A DNA stretch of 64,000 nt from an uncultured Oscillibacter sp. (GTDB lineage: Bacteria; Bacillota; Clostridia; Oscillospirales; Oscillospiraceae). Under the pieces are notes generated by a model. That model searched no databases. It was not told the DNA's origin and was given only the letters and a program-made list of their open reading frames with translations. Positions 1 to 7,887 of this stretch are shown in pieces; the first letter of the stretch is position 1, and each line of letters opens with the position of its first letter. The position numbers and the translations under genes were made by a program. The stretch lies in the NCBI GenBank assembly GCA_910578935.1, contig CAJTSM010000001.1, positions 118,028 through 182,027 of the forward strand, in the 5' to 3' direction.

Positions 1-172
1 ATCGCGGAGTTTTTTCAGCGGCTGACAATCGTCTTGGCACTGACGCTGCCGGGTTTGAGGTTTTGTCTCTGGATCATGAAGAAAGTGTCACCTGACGTCT
101 CTTCCCCCGCCGTGACGGACCAACTCTGAGCAGGCCCGCCCCGGACTGGTGAAAAAAGAGAAGAACGTAGAA
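1..172. other. No gene recognised at left edge
   Basis: I see no open frame with a ribosome binding site and no riboswitch I can name. The stretch probably holds the 3' untranslated part of a transcription unit to the left, because it ends in a terminator-like hairpin. Confidence 0.4.
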
Positions 173-201
173 GGAGCGTCCCGCCGGGCGCCCCTTTTTT
201 T
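173..201 (+). terminator. Rho-independent terminator of an upstream unit
   Basis: A 9-position stem (GGAGCGTCC with GGGCGCCCC, one mismatch and one G-U pair) with a 4-base loop is followed by seven T. It lies just upstream of the next promoter, so it probably ends transcription entering from the left. Confidence 0.55.
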
Positions 202-233
202 CGCGCTTTCCCGCCGGAGGGAGCAAAAACCTA

Positions 234-263
234 TTGCCGAACAGCCCCGCCGTCTGCTATAAT
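234..263 (+). promoter_or_regulatory. Sigma-A promoter of the methionine catabolic operon
   Basis: TTGCCG at 234-239 and a perfect TATAAT at 258-263 are separated by 18 bp. The strong AGAAGGAGG ribosome binding site of the first gene follows about 20 bp downstream. No operator was recognised. Confidence 0.7.
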
Positions 264-294
264 TTTGGACAAGAAGGAGGAAGGAGAAATTACA

Positions 295-1725
295 ATGGAA
301 CAGAATCTGAACGAGAAAAGCAGCGGCCTGGCACTGGTCCCCTTTTTGATCTTCGTGGCAATTTACCTGGGCGCGGGTCTGATCTTACAGGCCCAGGGCG
401 TAGAGATGGCGTTTTACCAGTTCCCCTCCGTCACCGCCATGTTTATCGCCCTTCTGGCGGCCTTTGCCATCACCAAAGGCCCCCTGGACCAGCGCTTCGC
501 CATCTTTGCCAAGGGCGCGTCCAACATCGACGTGCTCACCATGCTGATGATCTACCTGCTGGCAGGGGCCTTTTCCAGCGTGGCAACCTCTATGGGCGGG
601 CGGGACGCTACCGTCAATTTGGGACTCTCCCTGGTCCCCGTGCAGTTCCTGGCCGCCGGCGTGTTCATCATTTCCGCTTTCATGGGCACCGCCACCGGCA
701 CCTCTATGGGAACCATCAGCGCCATTGTCCCCATTGCTGTGGGCGTGGCGGACAAAAGCGGGCTGTCCATCCCCCTGATGGTGGGCGCCTGCGTAGGCGG
801 CGCCATGTTCGGCGACAACCTGTCCATGATTTCCGACACCACCATCGCCGCCACCCGCTCTCAGGGCTGTGAAATGCGGGACAAATTCCGGGTAAACTTC
901 TTCATCGCCTTGCCCGCCGCCCTGATTACGGTCGCCGTACTGCTGGTGGCAGGCCGCCCCGAAGTCATGCCGGTGATGGACGATTTGAGCTTCAGCGTCA
1001 TCAAAGTGGTTCCCTATCTGTTGGTTCTGATCCTGGCGCTGATCGGTATGAACGTGTTCCTGGTGTTGACCATCGGTATCTTTGTAGCCGGCATCATCGG
1101 CATCGCGACCGCCTCTATGGACCTCTTCGGATTTGCCCAGGCGGTTTGGGGCGGCTTTACCGGCATGAACGAGGTGTTTTTCCTAACCCTGTTCTGCGGC
1201 GGCATGAGCGAGATGATCGCCCACAACGGCGGAATCAACTGGCTGATTTTCAAACTCCGGGGCATGATGCGGGGCAACCGGTCCGCCCAGGTGGGAATCG
1301 CCGCCCTGGTATCCCTGTCCGATTTTGCCACCGCCAACAACACCGTGGCCATTGTGGTCAGCGGCAGTATGGCCAAGGAAATCAGCCAGAAGTACAAAGT
1401 GGACCCCCGACGGACCGCATCCCTGCTGGACGTGTTCTCCTGCGTGTTTCAGGGGATCATTCCCTACGGCGCGCAGCTGCTGTCCGCCGCCGCCCTGTCT
1501 GTCGCCAACGGCTGCCCCATGAATCCCATGGACATCATCCCAAACCTGTGGTACTGCTGGATTCTGGCTATTGTGGGCATCGCCTCCATCTTCATCCCCT
1601 TTGCCGACGGAACCTGCAAAAAGGACCCCTGGAACTGGGAATATGATGTGGCCGAGTCCGGCGTGGCCGCCAAAAAGGCCCTGTTGGAAACTGAGGCGGC
1701 AGCTGAAAAGGAGCACGGCGCATAA
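295..1725 (+). CDS. NhaC-family Na+/H+ antiporter-type carrier, possible methionine transporter
   Basis: A 476-residue protein of the NhaC family with about a dozen hydrophobic segments and conserved polar stretches such as GTATGTSMG and DNLSMISDTT near the middle. Family members exchange Na+, H+ or organic substrates across the cytoplasmic membrane. The NhaC superfamily also contains MetT, a methionine carrier. The ATG at 295 was chosen over an upstream TTG at 265 because a strong ribosome binding site ends about 8 bp before it. It is the first gene of an operon whose second gene is methionine gamma-lyase, 32 bp downstream, so methionine import is a sensible inference. Plain sodium/proton exchange cannot be excluded. 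Confidence 0.85.
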   Translation: MEQNLNEKSSGLALVPFLIFVAIYLGAGLILQAQGVEMAFYQFPSVTAMFIALLAAFAITKGPLDQRFAIFAKGASNIDVLTMLMIYLLAGAFSSVATSMGGRDATVNLGLSLVPVQFLAAGVFIISAFMGTATGTSMGTISAIVPIAVGVADKSGLSIPLMVGACVGGAMFGDNLSMISDTTIAATRSQGCEMRDKFRVNFFIALPAALITVAVLLVAGRPEVMPVMDDLSFSVIKVVPYLLVLILALIGMNVFLVLTIGIFVAGIIGIATASMDLFGFAQAVWGGFTGMNEVFFLTLFCGGMSEMIAHNGGINWLIFKLRGMMRGNRSAQVGIAALVSLSDFATANNTVAIVVSGSMAKEISQKYKVDPRRTASLLDVFSCVFQGIIPYGAQLLSAAALSVANGCPMNPMDIIPNLWYCWILAIVGIASIFIPFADGTCKKDPWNWEYDVAESGVAAKKALLETEAAAEKEHGA

Positions 1726-1757
1726 GGCGGCGTGAAAAAGAAAGGAAGGCTCTCACT

Positions 1758-2957
1758 ATGATTCATCACAAACACCAAGGATTTGCCACCCGTCAGATTC
1801 ACGCCGGCAAGGCCGAAAACACCGCCGGGGCCCTTTGCGCCCCAATCTATCAGACCTCCACGTTCGCCTTTGCGTCTGTAGAACAGGGCGGCGCCCGCTT
1901 CGCCGGAACGGAAGAGGGTTACATCTACACGCGTTTGAGCAACCCTACCACCGCCCTGGTAGAGGCCAAACTGGCGGACCTGGAGGGCGGTGAAGCCGCG
2001 TTGGCCACTGCCTCCGGCATGGGCGCCATCTCTACCGCTCTATGGAGTTCCGTTACCGCGGGAGATGAGATCGTGGCGGATGAGACGCTTTACGGCTGCA
2101 CCTATTCCCTGCTGGAGCATGGCCTGGCCCAGTTCGGCGTCAAAGCCGCTTTTACCGACCTGACCGATCCGGAAAATTTGAAAAAAGTTATGACCGGCCA
2201 GACCAAGGTGGTCTATTTTGAAACTCCCTGCAACCCTACCATGAAAATCCTGGACATTGCCCGCATCGCCGAAACCGCGCATAAGATCAACCCCCATGTC
2301 CGGGTAATGGTGGACAACACCTTCTGCACGCCTTACCTCCAGCGCCCGCTGGAGCTGGGGGCCGACGTGGTGGTCCACAGCGCCACAAAATACCTCAACG
2401 GCCATGGAGACGTCATCGCCGGAGCCATTGCCGGCAGCCGGGAGTTTGTCGACCGGTGCCGGGCCTTTGGACTGAAAGACTTGACCGGCGCGGTCCTCAG
2501 CCCTTTCGACGCCTTCCTGCTGGCCCGAGGTTTGAAGACTCTGGACATCCGCATGGAACGCCACTGCGCCAACGCCCAAAAAGTGGCCGAATTCTTTGAA
2601 TCTCACCCCGCCGTTTCCAAGGTCTATTATCCCGGCCTGGCCAGCTTTGAGGGCCACGAGACAGCCGCGAAGCAGATGAAACTGCCCGGCGGCATGATCT
2701 CCCTGGAGCTGAAGGCCGGGAGGGCCGCCACCGCCGCCGCCCTGAACAAGCTGGAGCTATGCACCGTGGCCGTCTCCCTGGGCGACGCCGAAACCCTGGT
2801 GGAACATCCCGCCACCATGACCCACTCCGCTTACTCCGCCGGGGAGTTAAAGGCCGCCGGCATTTCCGAGGGCCTGGTCCGCGTCAGCGTGGGCCTGGAG
2901 GACGCTGAGGACATCATCGCCGATTTCAAATTTGTATTGGATTCTTTGGCACTATAA
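1758..2957 (+). CDS. megL: Methionine gamma-lyase
   Basis: A 399-residue PLP enzyme of the Cys/Met metabolism family. It should split L-methionine into methanethiol, ammonia and 2-oxobutyrate. The PLP lysine is K211 in SATKYLNGHGD, and the loop LYGCTY carries C114, matching the cysteine (C116 in Pseudomonas putida) that separates methionine gamma-lyases from cystathionine enzymes. The C-terminal signature SLGDAETLVEHPATMTHS and the ending SVGLEDAEDI also fit this subgroup. The length is normal for the family. Genes for a 2-oxoacid:ferredoxin oxidoreductase follow 30 bp downstream, which would consume the 2-oxobutyrate. Homocysteine or cysteine cleavage is a possible side activity. Confidence 0.9.
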   Translation: MIHHKHQGFATRQIHAGKAENTAGALCAPIYQTSTFAFASVEQGGARFAGTEEGYIYTRLSNPTTALVEAKLADLEGGEAALATASGMGAISTALWSSVTAGDEIVADETLYGCTYSLLEHGLAQFGVKAAFTDLTDPENLKKVMTGQTKVVYFETPCNPTMKILDIARIAETAHKINPHVRVMVDNTFCTPYLQRPLELGADVVVHSATKYLNGHGDVIAGAIAGSREFVDRCRAFGLKDLTGAVLSPFDAFLLARGLKTLDIRMERHCANAQKVAEFFESHPAVSKVYYPGLASFEGHETAAKQMKLPGGMISLELKAGRAATAAALNKLELCTVAVSLGDAETLVEHPATMTHSAYSAGELKAAGISEGLVRVSVGLEDAEDIIADFKFVLDSLAL

Positions 2958-2987
2958 GGAAACTAATTTGAAAGGGGACAACAGCGC

Positions 2988-3623
2988 ATGAAAGACATCG
3001 TAGAGATCCGCTGGCACGGCCGGGGAGGCCAGGGGGCAAAGACCGCTTCCCTGCTGCTGGCGGACGCGGCGTTCAACACGGGCAAATACGTCCAGGGCTT
3101 CCCGGAGTACGGTCCGGAGCGGATGGGCGCGCCCATCACGGCATATAACCGCATCAGCTCGGAGCGGAGCACGGTACATTCCAACATCTATGAGCCGGAT
3201 TACGTGGTAGTCGTGGACGAGACTCTGATCTCCTCTGTGGATGTCACCGCGGGCCTCAAAAAGGAAGGGGCCATCGTCATCAACTCCGGCAAATCCCCGG
3301 AGGAACTGCGGCCTTTGCTCAAGGGCTACGAAGGCCGGGTGTGCACCATCGACGCCGGGAAGATCAGTGAGGAAGAGCTGGGGAAGAACTTCCCCAACAC
3401 CCCCATGCTGGCCGCCATCGTCAAAGTTTCCGGCGTGGTCAACGCGGAGGAGTTTATCCAGGACATGGAGGCCTCCTTCAAGCATAAGTTTGCCGCCAAG
3501 CCCCAGGTCATCGAGGGCAACATGCGGGCCCTGAAACGCTCTATGAAGGAGGTCCGCGTGTGCGGGCCGGAAATACCGGGAGGCCCGCAGGCCGAGACGG
3601 TAGAGGAGGTCAAGGAAGGATGA
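2988..3623 (+). CDS. 2-oxoacid:ferredoxin oxidoreductase, gamma subunit
   Basis: A 211-residue protein with the gamma-subunit signature WHGRGGQGAKTASLLLADA at the N-terminus (around residues 8-26) and GFPEYGPERMGAPI near residue 40. It helps bind coenzyme A in the heterotetrameric PorABCD/VorABCD class of cytoplasmic enzymes, which convert a 2-oxoacid to acyl-CoA and CO2 while reducing ferredoxin. The stop codon overlaps the start of the delta gene as ATGA, so the two are translationally coupled. Substrate choice (pyruvate, 2-oxobutyrate or branched-chain 2-oxoacids) cannot be read from this subunit. Confidence 0.9.
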   Translation: MKDIVEIRWHGRGGQGAKTASLLLADAAFNTGKYVQGFPEYGPERMGAPITAYNRISSERSTVHSNIYEPDYVVVVDETLISSVDVTAGLKKEGAIVINSGKSPEELRPLLKGYEGRVCTIDAGKISEEELGKNFPNTPMLAAIVKVSGVVNAEEFIQDMEASFKHKFAAKPQVIEGNMRALKRSMKEVRVCGPEIPGGPQAETVEEVKEG

Positions 3624-3928
3624 GCCATTTCGCAAAAGATATGACCCCTCAGGTTACTTGGAGGGACATCACCCCCGGCGGTGCGATCTTTGAGGGCGGC
3701 ACCTCTGAAGTCGTAGAAACCGGCGACTGGCGGACGATGAAGCCGGTGCTGGACACGGACAAGTGCAAACAGTGCCTGCTGTGCGCTCCGGTGTGCCCGG
3801 ACATGTCCATTCCCGTGGGCAAGGACGGCAAGCGCGGCGATTTCAACTACTTCTTCTGCAAGGGCTGCGGCATCTGCGCCAATGTCTGCCCCTTTGGGGC
3901 CATCACCATGGTAAAGGAGGAGAAGTGA
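3620..3928 (+). CDS. 2-oxoacid:ferredoxin oxidoreductase, delta (ferredoxin-like) subunit
   Basis: A 102-residue protein with two CxxCxxC-type 4Fe-4S motifs in its second half (CKQCLLCAPVCP and CKGCGICANVCP). These carry electrons from the catalytic subunits to soluble ferredoxin. The start at 3620 overlaps the gamma stop (ATGA) and follows an AAGGAAGG ribosome binding site. Size and motif spacing are standard for the PorD/VorD family. The alpha gene begins one base after the stop. Confidence 0.92.
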   Translation: MSHFAKDMTPQVTWRDITPGGAIFEGGTSEVVETGDWRTMKPVLDTDKCKQCLLCAPVCPDMSIPVGKDGKRGDFNYFFCKGCGICANVCPFGAITMVKEEK

Positions 3929-3929
3929 T

Positions 3930-5108
3930 ATGAGTATCCGAGAGAGGCTGTCCGGCAATGAGGCTGTGGCCTATGCCATGAAGCAGATCAACCCCGACGT
4001 GATGGGCGCGTATCCCATTACGCCGTCCACGGAAATTCCCCAGTATTTCTCCGCCTACGTGGACAACGGCGAAGTGGACACGGAATTCATCGCCGTGGAA
4101 TCCGAGCACAGCGCCATGTCTACCTGCATCGGCGCGGAGGCGGCGGGCTGCCGGGCTATTTCCGCCACCAGCTCCTGCGGCCTCATCTACATGGCCGAGA
4201 TGCTGTACGTGGCGGCCTCCGACCGCCTGCCCATCACCCTGGCGGTTTCCTGCCGCGCCCTGTCCGGCCCCATCAACATCAACAACGACCACTCCGACGC
4301 CATGGCGGTCCGGGACGCGGGCTGGCTGATGCTGTTTGCCGAGACGAACCAGGAGGCCTATGACAACTACCTCCAGGCCATGCGGATTGGCGAGGCGGTG
4401 AGTCTCCCCATCATGATCTGCCAGGACGGCTTCATCACCTCCCACGCCATCGAGAACATCGAGCTGGAGGACACCGAGGCGGTGCGGAAATTCGTGGGCG
4501 AGTACAAACCCGCACATTTCCTTCTGAACAAGGACGAGCCCATCGCCGTGGGCCCCTACTCCACCCCGGTCTACTACATGGAAACCAAGCGGCAGCAGGC
4601 CCAGGCCATGCTGGACGCGAAGGACGTCATCAAAAAGGTGGCGGACGAATTCGCCTCTTGGACAGGCCGGCAGTACGGGCTCATTGAGAAATACGAGATG
4701 GACGACGCGGAAGAGGCCATCCTCATCATCGGTTCCTCCGCCGGAACGGCCCGGGAGGCCATCAAGCAGCTCCGGGCGGAGGGCAAGAAAGCCGGCATGA
4801 TTAAGATCCGGAGCTTCCGCCCCTTCCCCGCCGAGGAAATCGCCGGGGCGCTGAAAAACGTGAAGGCCTTCGCCGCCATGGACAAAGACGACAGCTTCAA
4901 CGCCCACTGCGGCCCTATCTTTGCCGAAACCTGCGCGGGCCTCTATGCGGGCGGAGTCAGCGGGCCCAGGGGGATCAGCTATATCTACGGCCTGGGCGGC
5001 CGGGACGTGCGGGTGGAGAGCATCCAGCGTGTCTTCGCGGACCTGGAGAAGATCGCCGAAACCGGCGACGCGGGCGAAACCTACCGCTATCTGGACGTGC
5101 GGGAATAA
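3930..5108 (+). CDS. 2-oxoacid:ferredoxin oxidoreductase, alpha subunit
   Basis: A 392-residue PorA/VorA-type subunit. Hallmarks are AYPITPSTEIPQYF near residue 30, the EHSAMS segment with the conserved glutamate region near residue 60, and ALSGPININNDHSD near residue 115, all part of the pyrimidine-binding half of the thiamine diphosphate site. The C-terminal half has the transketolase-C-like fold expected (IIGSSAGTAREA). In an operon that starts with methionine gamma-lyase the likely substrate is 2-oxobutyrate, giving propionyl-CoA. These enzymes are often promiscuous and pyruvate could also be used. Confidence 0.9.
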   Translation: MSIRERLSGNEAVAYAMKQINPDVMGAYPITPSTEIPQYFSAYVDNGEVDTEFIAVESEHSAMSTCIGAEAAGCRAISATSSCGLIYMAEMLYVAASDRLPITLAVSCRALSGPININNDHSDAMAVRDAGWLMLFAETNQEAYDNYLQAMRIGEAVSLPIMICQDGFITSHAIENIELEDTEAVRKFVGEYKPAHFLLNKDEPIAVGPYSTPVYYMETKRQQAQAMLDAKDVIKKVADEFASWTGRQYGLIEKYEMDDAEEAILIIGSSAGTAREAIKQLRAEGKKAGMIKIRSFRPFPAEEIAGALKNVKAFAAMDKDDSFNAHCGPIFAETCAGLYAGGVSGPRGISYIYGLGGRDVRVESIQRVFADLEKIAETGDAGETYRYLDVRE

Positions 5109-5124
5109 GGAGGGAAGAGTCAAT

Positions 5125-6057
5125 ATGGCCTATAATCTGAAAGAAAACGTCATGAAGGAGGACCGCCTTGCCGGCGGTCACAGAATGTGCGCGGGCTGCG
5201 GCTGCCCCATTGCCGTGCGGACCGTACTGCGGGCCTTGGAGCCGGAAGACCACGCCGTGGTCTGTTCCGCCACCAGCTGCCTGGAAGTTTCCTCTTTTAT
5301 GTATCCCTATACATCCTACAAAGACAGCTTCATCCACAACGCTTTTGAGAACGCGGCGGCGACCCTGTCCGGTGTGGAGACGGCTTACCGCGCCATGAAA
5401 AAACGGGGCAAAATCGACGCCAACTACAAATTTATTGCCTTCGGCGGCGACGGCGGCACTTACGACATCGGGTTCCAGAGCCTGTCCGGGGCCATGGAGC
5501 GGGGTCACGACATGGTTTACGTCTGCTATGACAACGAGGCGTATATGAACACGGGCATCCAGCGCTCCAGCTCCACGCCCCATTTTGCGGATACGACTAC
5601 CACCCCGGTGGGCAAGGTCGTCCCCGGCAAGCCCCAGCAGAAGAAGAACCTGACAAAGATCATGGTAGCCCATGGAATTCCGTATGTTGCCCAGACAACC
5701 TTCATCGGGAACTTCAAGGATATCACCGAGAAGTCTCACAAGGCCATCTACACCCCCGGCGCGGCCTTTCTGAACGTGATGGCCCCCTGCCCGAGAGGCT
5801 GGCGGTATCCCAGCGAGAAGATGATGGAGATTACGAAGCTGGCAGTGGAAACCTGCGTGTGGCCGCTGTATGAGGTCATTGAAGGCAAATACATTCTCAG
5901 CTACAAACCGAAGAACAAGCTGCCCGTAGAGGAATACCTGAAAGTCCAGGGCCGCTTCGCCCACATGTTCAAGCCCGGCAGCGAATGGATGATTGAGGAG
6001 GCCCAGAAGGAAGTCGACAAGAACTGGGAGAACCTTCTCAAACTCTGCGAGCTATAA
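5125..6057 (+). CDS. 2-oxoacid:ferredoxin oxidoreductase, beta (TPP-binding) subunit
   Basis: A 310-residue thiamine diphosphate subunit. The metal/TPP motif GDGGTYDIGFQSLSGAMERG lies near residue 112 and continues to YDNEAYMNTG. An N-terminal CAGCGCP and a later conserved cysteine fit ligands of the internal 4Fe-4S cluster. The ATG at 5125 follows AAGGAGGGAAGAG and yields the normal PorB length; a longer frame to 4921 only overlaps the alpha gene. This is the last gene of the operon, which ends at the terminator starting at 6066. Confidence 0.92.
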   Translation: MAYNLKENVMKEDRLAGGHRMCAGCGCPIAVRTVLRALEPEDHAVVCSATSCLEVSSFMYPYTSYKDSFIHNAFENAAATLSGVETAYRAMKKRGKIDANYKFIAFGGDGGTYDIGFQSLSGAMERGHDMVYVCYDNEAYMNTGIQRSSSTPHFADTTTTPVGKVVPGKPQQKKNLTKIMVAHGIPYVAQTTFIGNFKDITEKSHKAIYTPGAAFLNVMAPCPRGWRYPSEKMMEITKLAVETCVWPLYEVIEGKYILSYKPKNKLPVEEYLKVQGRFAHMFKPGSEWMIEEAQKEVDKNWENLLKLCEL

Positions 6058-6065
6058 AAAACAAT

Positions 6066-6103
6066 AAGAAAAAGAGGCCGTCTTTTGACAGCCTCTTTTT
6101 CTT
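6066..6103. terminator. Bidirectional terminator between convergent operons
   Basis: A perfect 13-bp inverted repeat (AAGAAAAAGAGGC at 6066-6078 and its complement at 6091-6103) has A-rich and T-rich outer flanks. It can stop both the rightward oxidoreductase operon and the leftward hydrogenase operon. Confidence 0.85.
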
Positions 6104-6126
6104 GTTGTCAGAATATCGTTTTCGCG

Positions 6127-7887
6127 TCACCTGTCCCGTTCCGCCGTCTGACGGGCCTCTCCCCCGGCGGACCAGCCGTTATGGTCCGTATGCAACAGAT
6201 GATGGGACCGCTCCCCCAAGGGCTTTTTAAGGTAGGTCCGGTACAGAGCCTGCACGTCTGGGTTTTCGTGGGAAAACCGAATTTCCGAGCCTGCGTCCAG
6301 CTTCCAGAGCTGGCTTCCCCGCTGTCCGGCATACTCCGCTCCTCCGTGGATCGGCTGGCCTCCGCCGCCGGCGCAGCCGCCGGGACAGGCCATGACCTCC
6401 ACGAAATCGTAGTCCACGGTTCCCTCCTCAATAGCCTCCATCAGCTTCCGGGTGTTCCCCAGACCGCTGACTACGGCGACCCGGATGTCCCCCGCGCCGG
6501 GGATATTGAAGGCCGCTTCTTTCCAGGGTTTTTCTCCCCGGACAGCCTTGAACGCGTCTGCGTCGGGATTTCTTCCGGTGACCAGATAGTAGGCGCTTCG
6601 CAGCGCCGCATCCATGACGCCGCCGGTGGCTCCAAAAATCACCGCCGCCCCGGTACCCGTGCCCAGGGGGCTGTCAAACTCCGCTTCCTCCAGATCCGCC
6701 GGGACGATGCAGTCGCTGCGGAACAGGCGGCACATTTCCCGGGTCGTCAGGACCACGTCCACATCCGGATCGCCGCAAGCGTCTTTCATGGTGGGCAGCC
6801 CGCTCTCCGCCTTCTTGGCGGAGCAGGGCATGATGGACGCCACAAAGATCTTGTGGGGGTCCAGGCCCAGCTTCTCAGCAAAGTAGCTCTTGGCCACCGC
6901 GCCGAACATCTGCTGGGGGGACTTGGCCGTGGAAAGATGGTCCGTGTAGGCCGGGTACTGGGTTTTCAGGAAGCGCACCCAGCCGGGGCAGCAGCTGGTG
7001 AACATAGGCCATCGATACTTCCCCCGGTGAGTAAAGCGGTCCACAAACTCGCTGCCTTCCTCCATGATGGTCAGGTCCGCGGCGAAGTTGGTGTCGAAGA
7101 CATAGTCGAAGCCGATGCGCTTCAGCGCCGCCACCATGCGGCCTGTGGTGGCCTGTTTCGCCGGGAGGTTGAAGACCTCCGCCCAGGCTACCCGCACCGC
7201 CGGAGCTACCTGAATGATGGTGGTGATTTCTGGGTCCGCCAGGGCCCGGAGGACCTTTGTGGTGTCGTCCCGAACCGTCAGGGCGCCAGTGGGGCAGTGG
7301 GTGACGCACTGGCCGCAGAACACGCAGTCCGTGTTCTTAAGGTAGCGGTTGTAGCTCACATCCACAGTAGTCCGGGAGCCGGTGCCCGCCACATCCCAGA
7401 TGTTCATCCCCTGAATCTTGTCACAGACCTGAACACAGCGCATACACTTGATACACTTGCTGGCCTCCCGGACGATGGGGACGCTCAGGTCCACGTTGGA
7501 GCGCTCCGGCTGGACCTCGTAAGGCTGATAGTGGATATTCAGGTCGTGGGAAAGCTTTTGCAGCTCGCAGTAACCGCTCCGGACGCACACCGTGCAGTTG
7601 GAATTGTGCTGAGAGAGAATCAGGCGGAGGTTCGTCTTCCGTGCGTCCCGCACCCGGGGGGAATTGGTGTGGATGATCATGCCCTCCAGGATTTCCGTGT
7701 TGCAGGCCGGAACCAGCCGCTCCGTACCCTCCACCTCCACCATGCACATGCGGCAGGCGGCAATTTCATTCAGGTCTTTCAAATAGCACAGGTGGGGAAT
7801 GGGAATACCCACCTTCTCTGCGGCGTTCAGGATGGTGGTGCCCTTGGCGGCGGACAGTTCCCGGCCGTTAATTGTAAAGTTTACCAT
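6127..7887 (-). CDS. hydA: [FeFe] hydrogenase catalytic subunit
   Basis: A 586-residue soluble hydrogenase. In order: a 2Fe-2S domain (C34, C45, C48, C62), a His-Cys3 4Fe-4S site (H94, C98, C101, C107), two 4Fe-4S motifs (C145-C155 and C188-C198), then the H-cluster domain with TSCCPGW (C300), MPCSAKK (C355) and ACPGGCAGGGGQP (C501, C505). These are the L1, L2 and L3 signatures, and residue numbers nearly match Clostridium pasteurianum CpI. The ATG at 7887 was chosen because the 2Fe-2S fold begins there; a longer frame only overlaps the upstream gene. It overlaps its partner flavoprotein by 7 bp. It reduces protons or oxidises H2 in the cytoplasm. Confidence 0.93.
   Translation of the reverse strand: MVNFTINGRELSAAKGTTILNAAEKVGIPIPHLCYLKDLNEIAACRMCMVEVEGTERLVPACNTEILEGMIIHTNSPRVRDARKTNLRLILSQHNSNCTVCVRSGYCELQKLSHDLNIHYQPYEVQPERSNVDLSVPIVREASKCIKCMRCVQVCDKIQGMNIWDVAGTGSRTTVDVSYNRYLKNTDCVFCGQCVTHCPTGALTVRDDTTKVLRALADPEITTIIQVAPAVRVAWAEVFNLPAKQATTGRMVAALKRIGFDYVFDTNFAADLTIMEEGSEFVDRFTHRGKYRWPMFTSCCPGWVRFLKTQYPAYTDHLSTAKSPQQMFGAVAKSYFAEKLGLDPHKIFVASIMPCSAKKAESGLPTMKDACGDPDVDVVLTTREMCRLFRSDCIVPADLEEAEFDSPLGTGTGAAVIFGATGGVMDAALRSAYYLVTGRNPDADAFKAVRGEKPWKEAAFNIPGAGDIRVAVVSGLGNTRKLMEAIEEGTVDYDFVEVMACPGGCAGGGGQPIHGGAEYAGQRGSQLWKLDAGSEIRFSHENPDVQALYRTYLKKPLGERSHHLLHTDHNGWSAGGEARQTAERDR

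Noticed and set aside
1..233. Possible SAM or other methionine-responsive riboswitch before the methionine operon
   Set aside because: I looked for SAM-I box core sequences and found none; only a terminator-like hairpin is present, and it lies upstream of the promoter.
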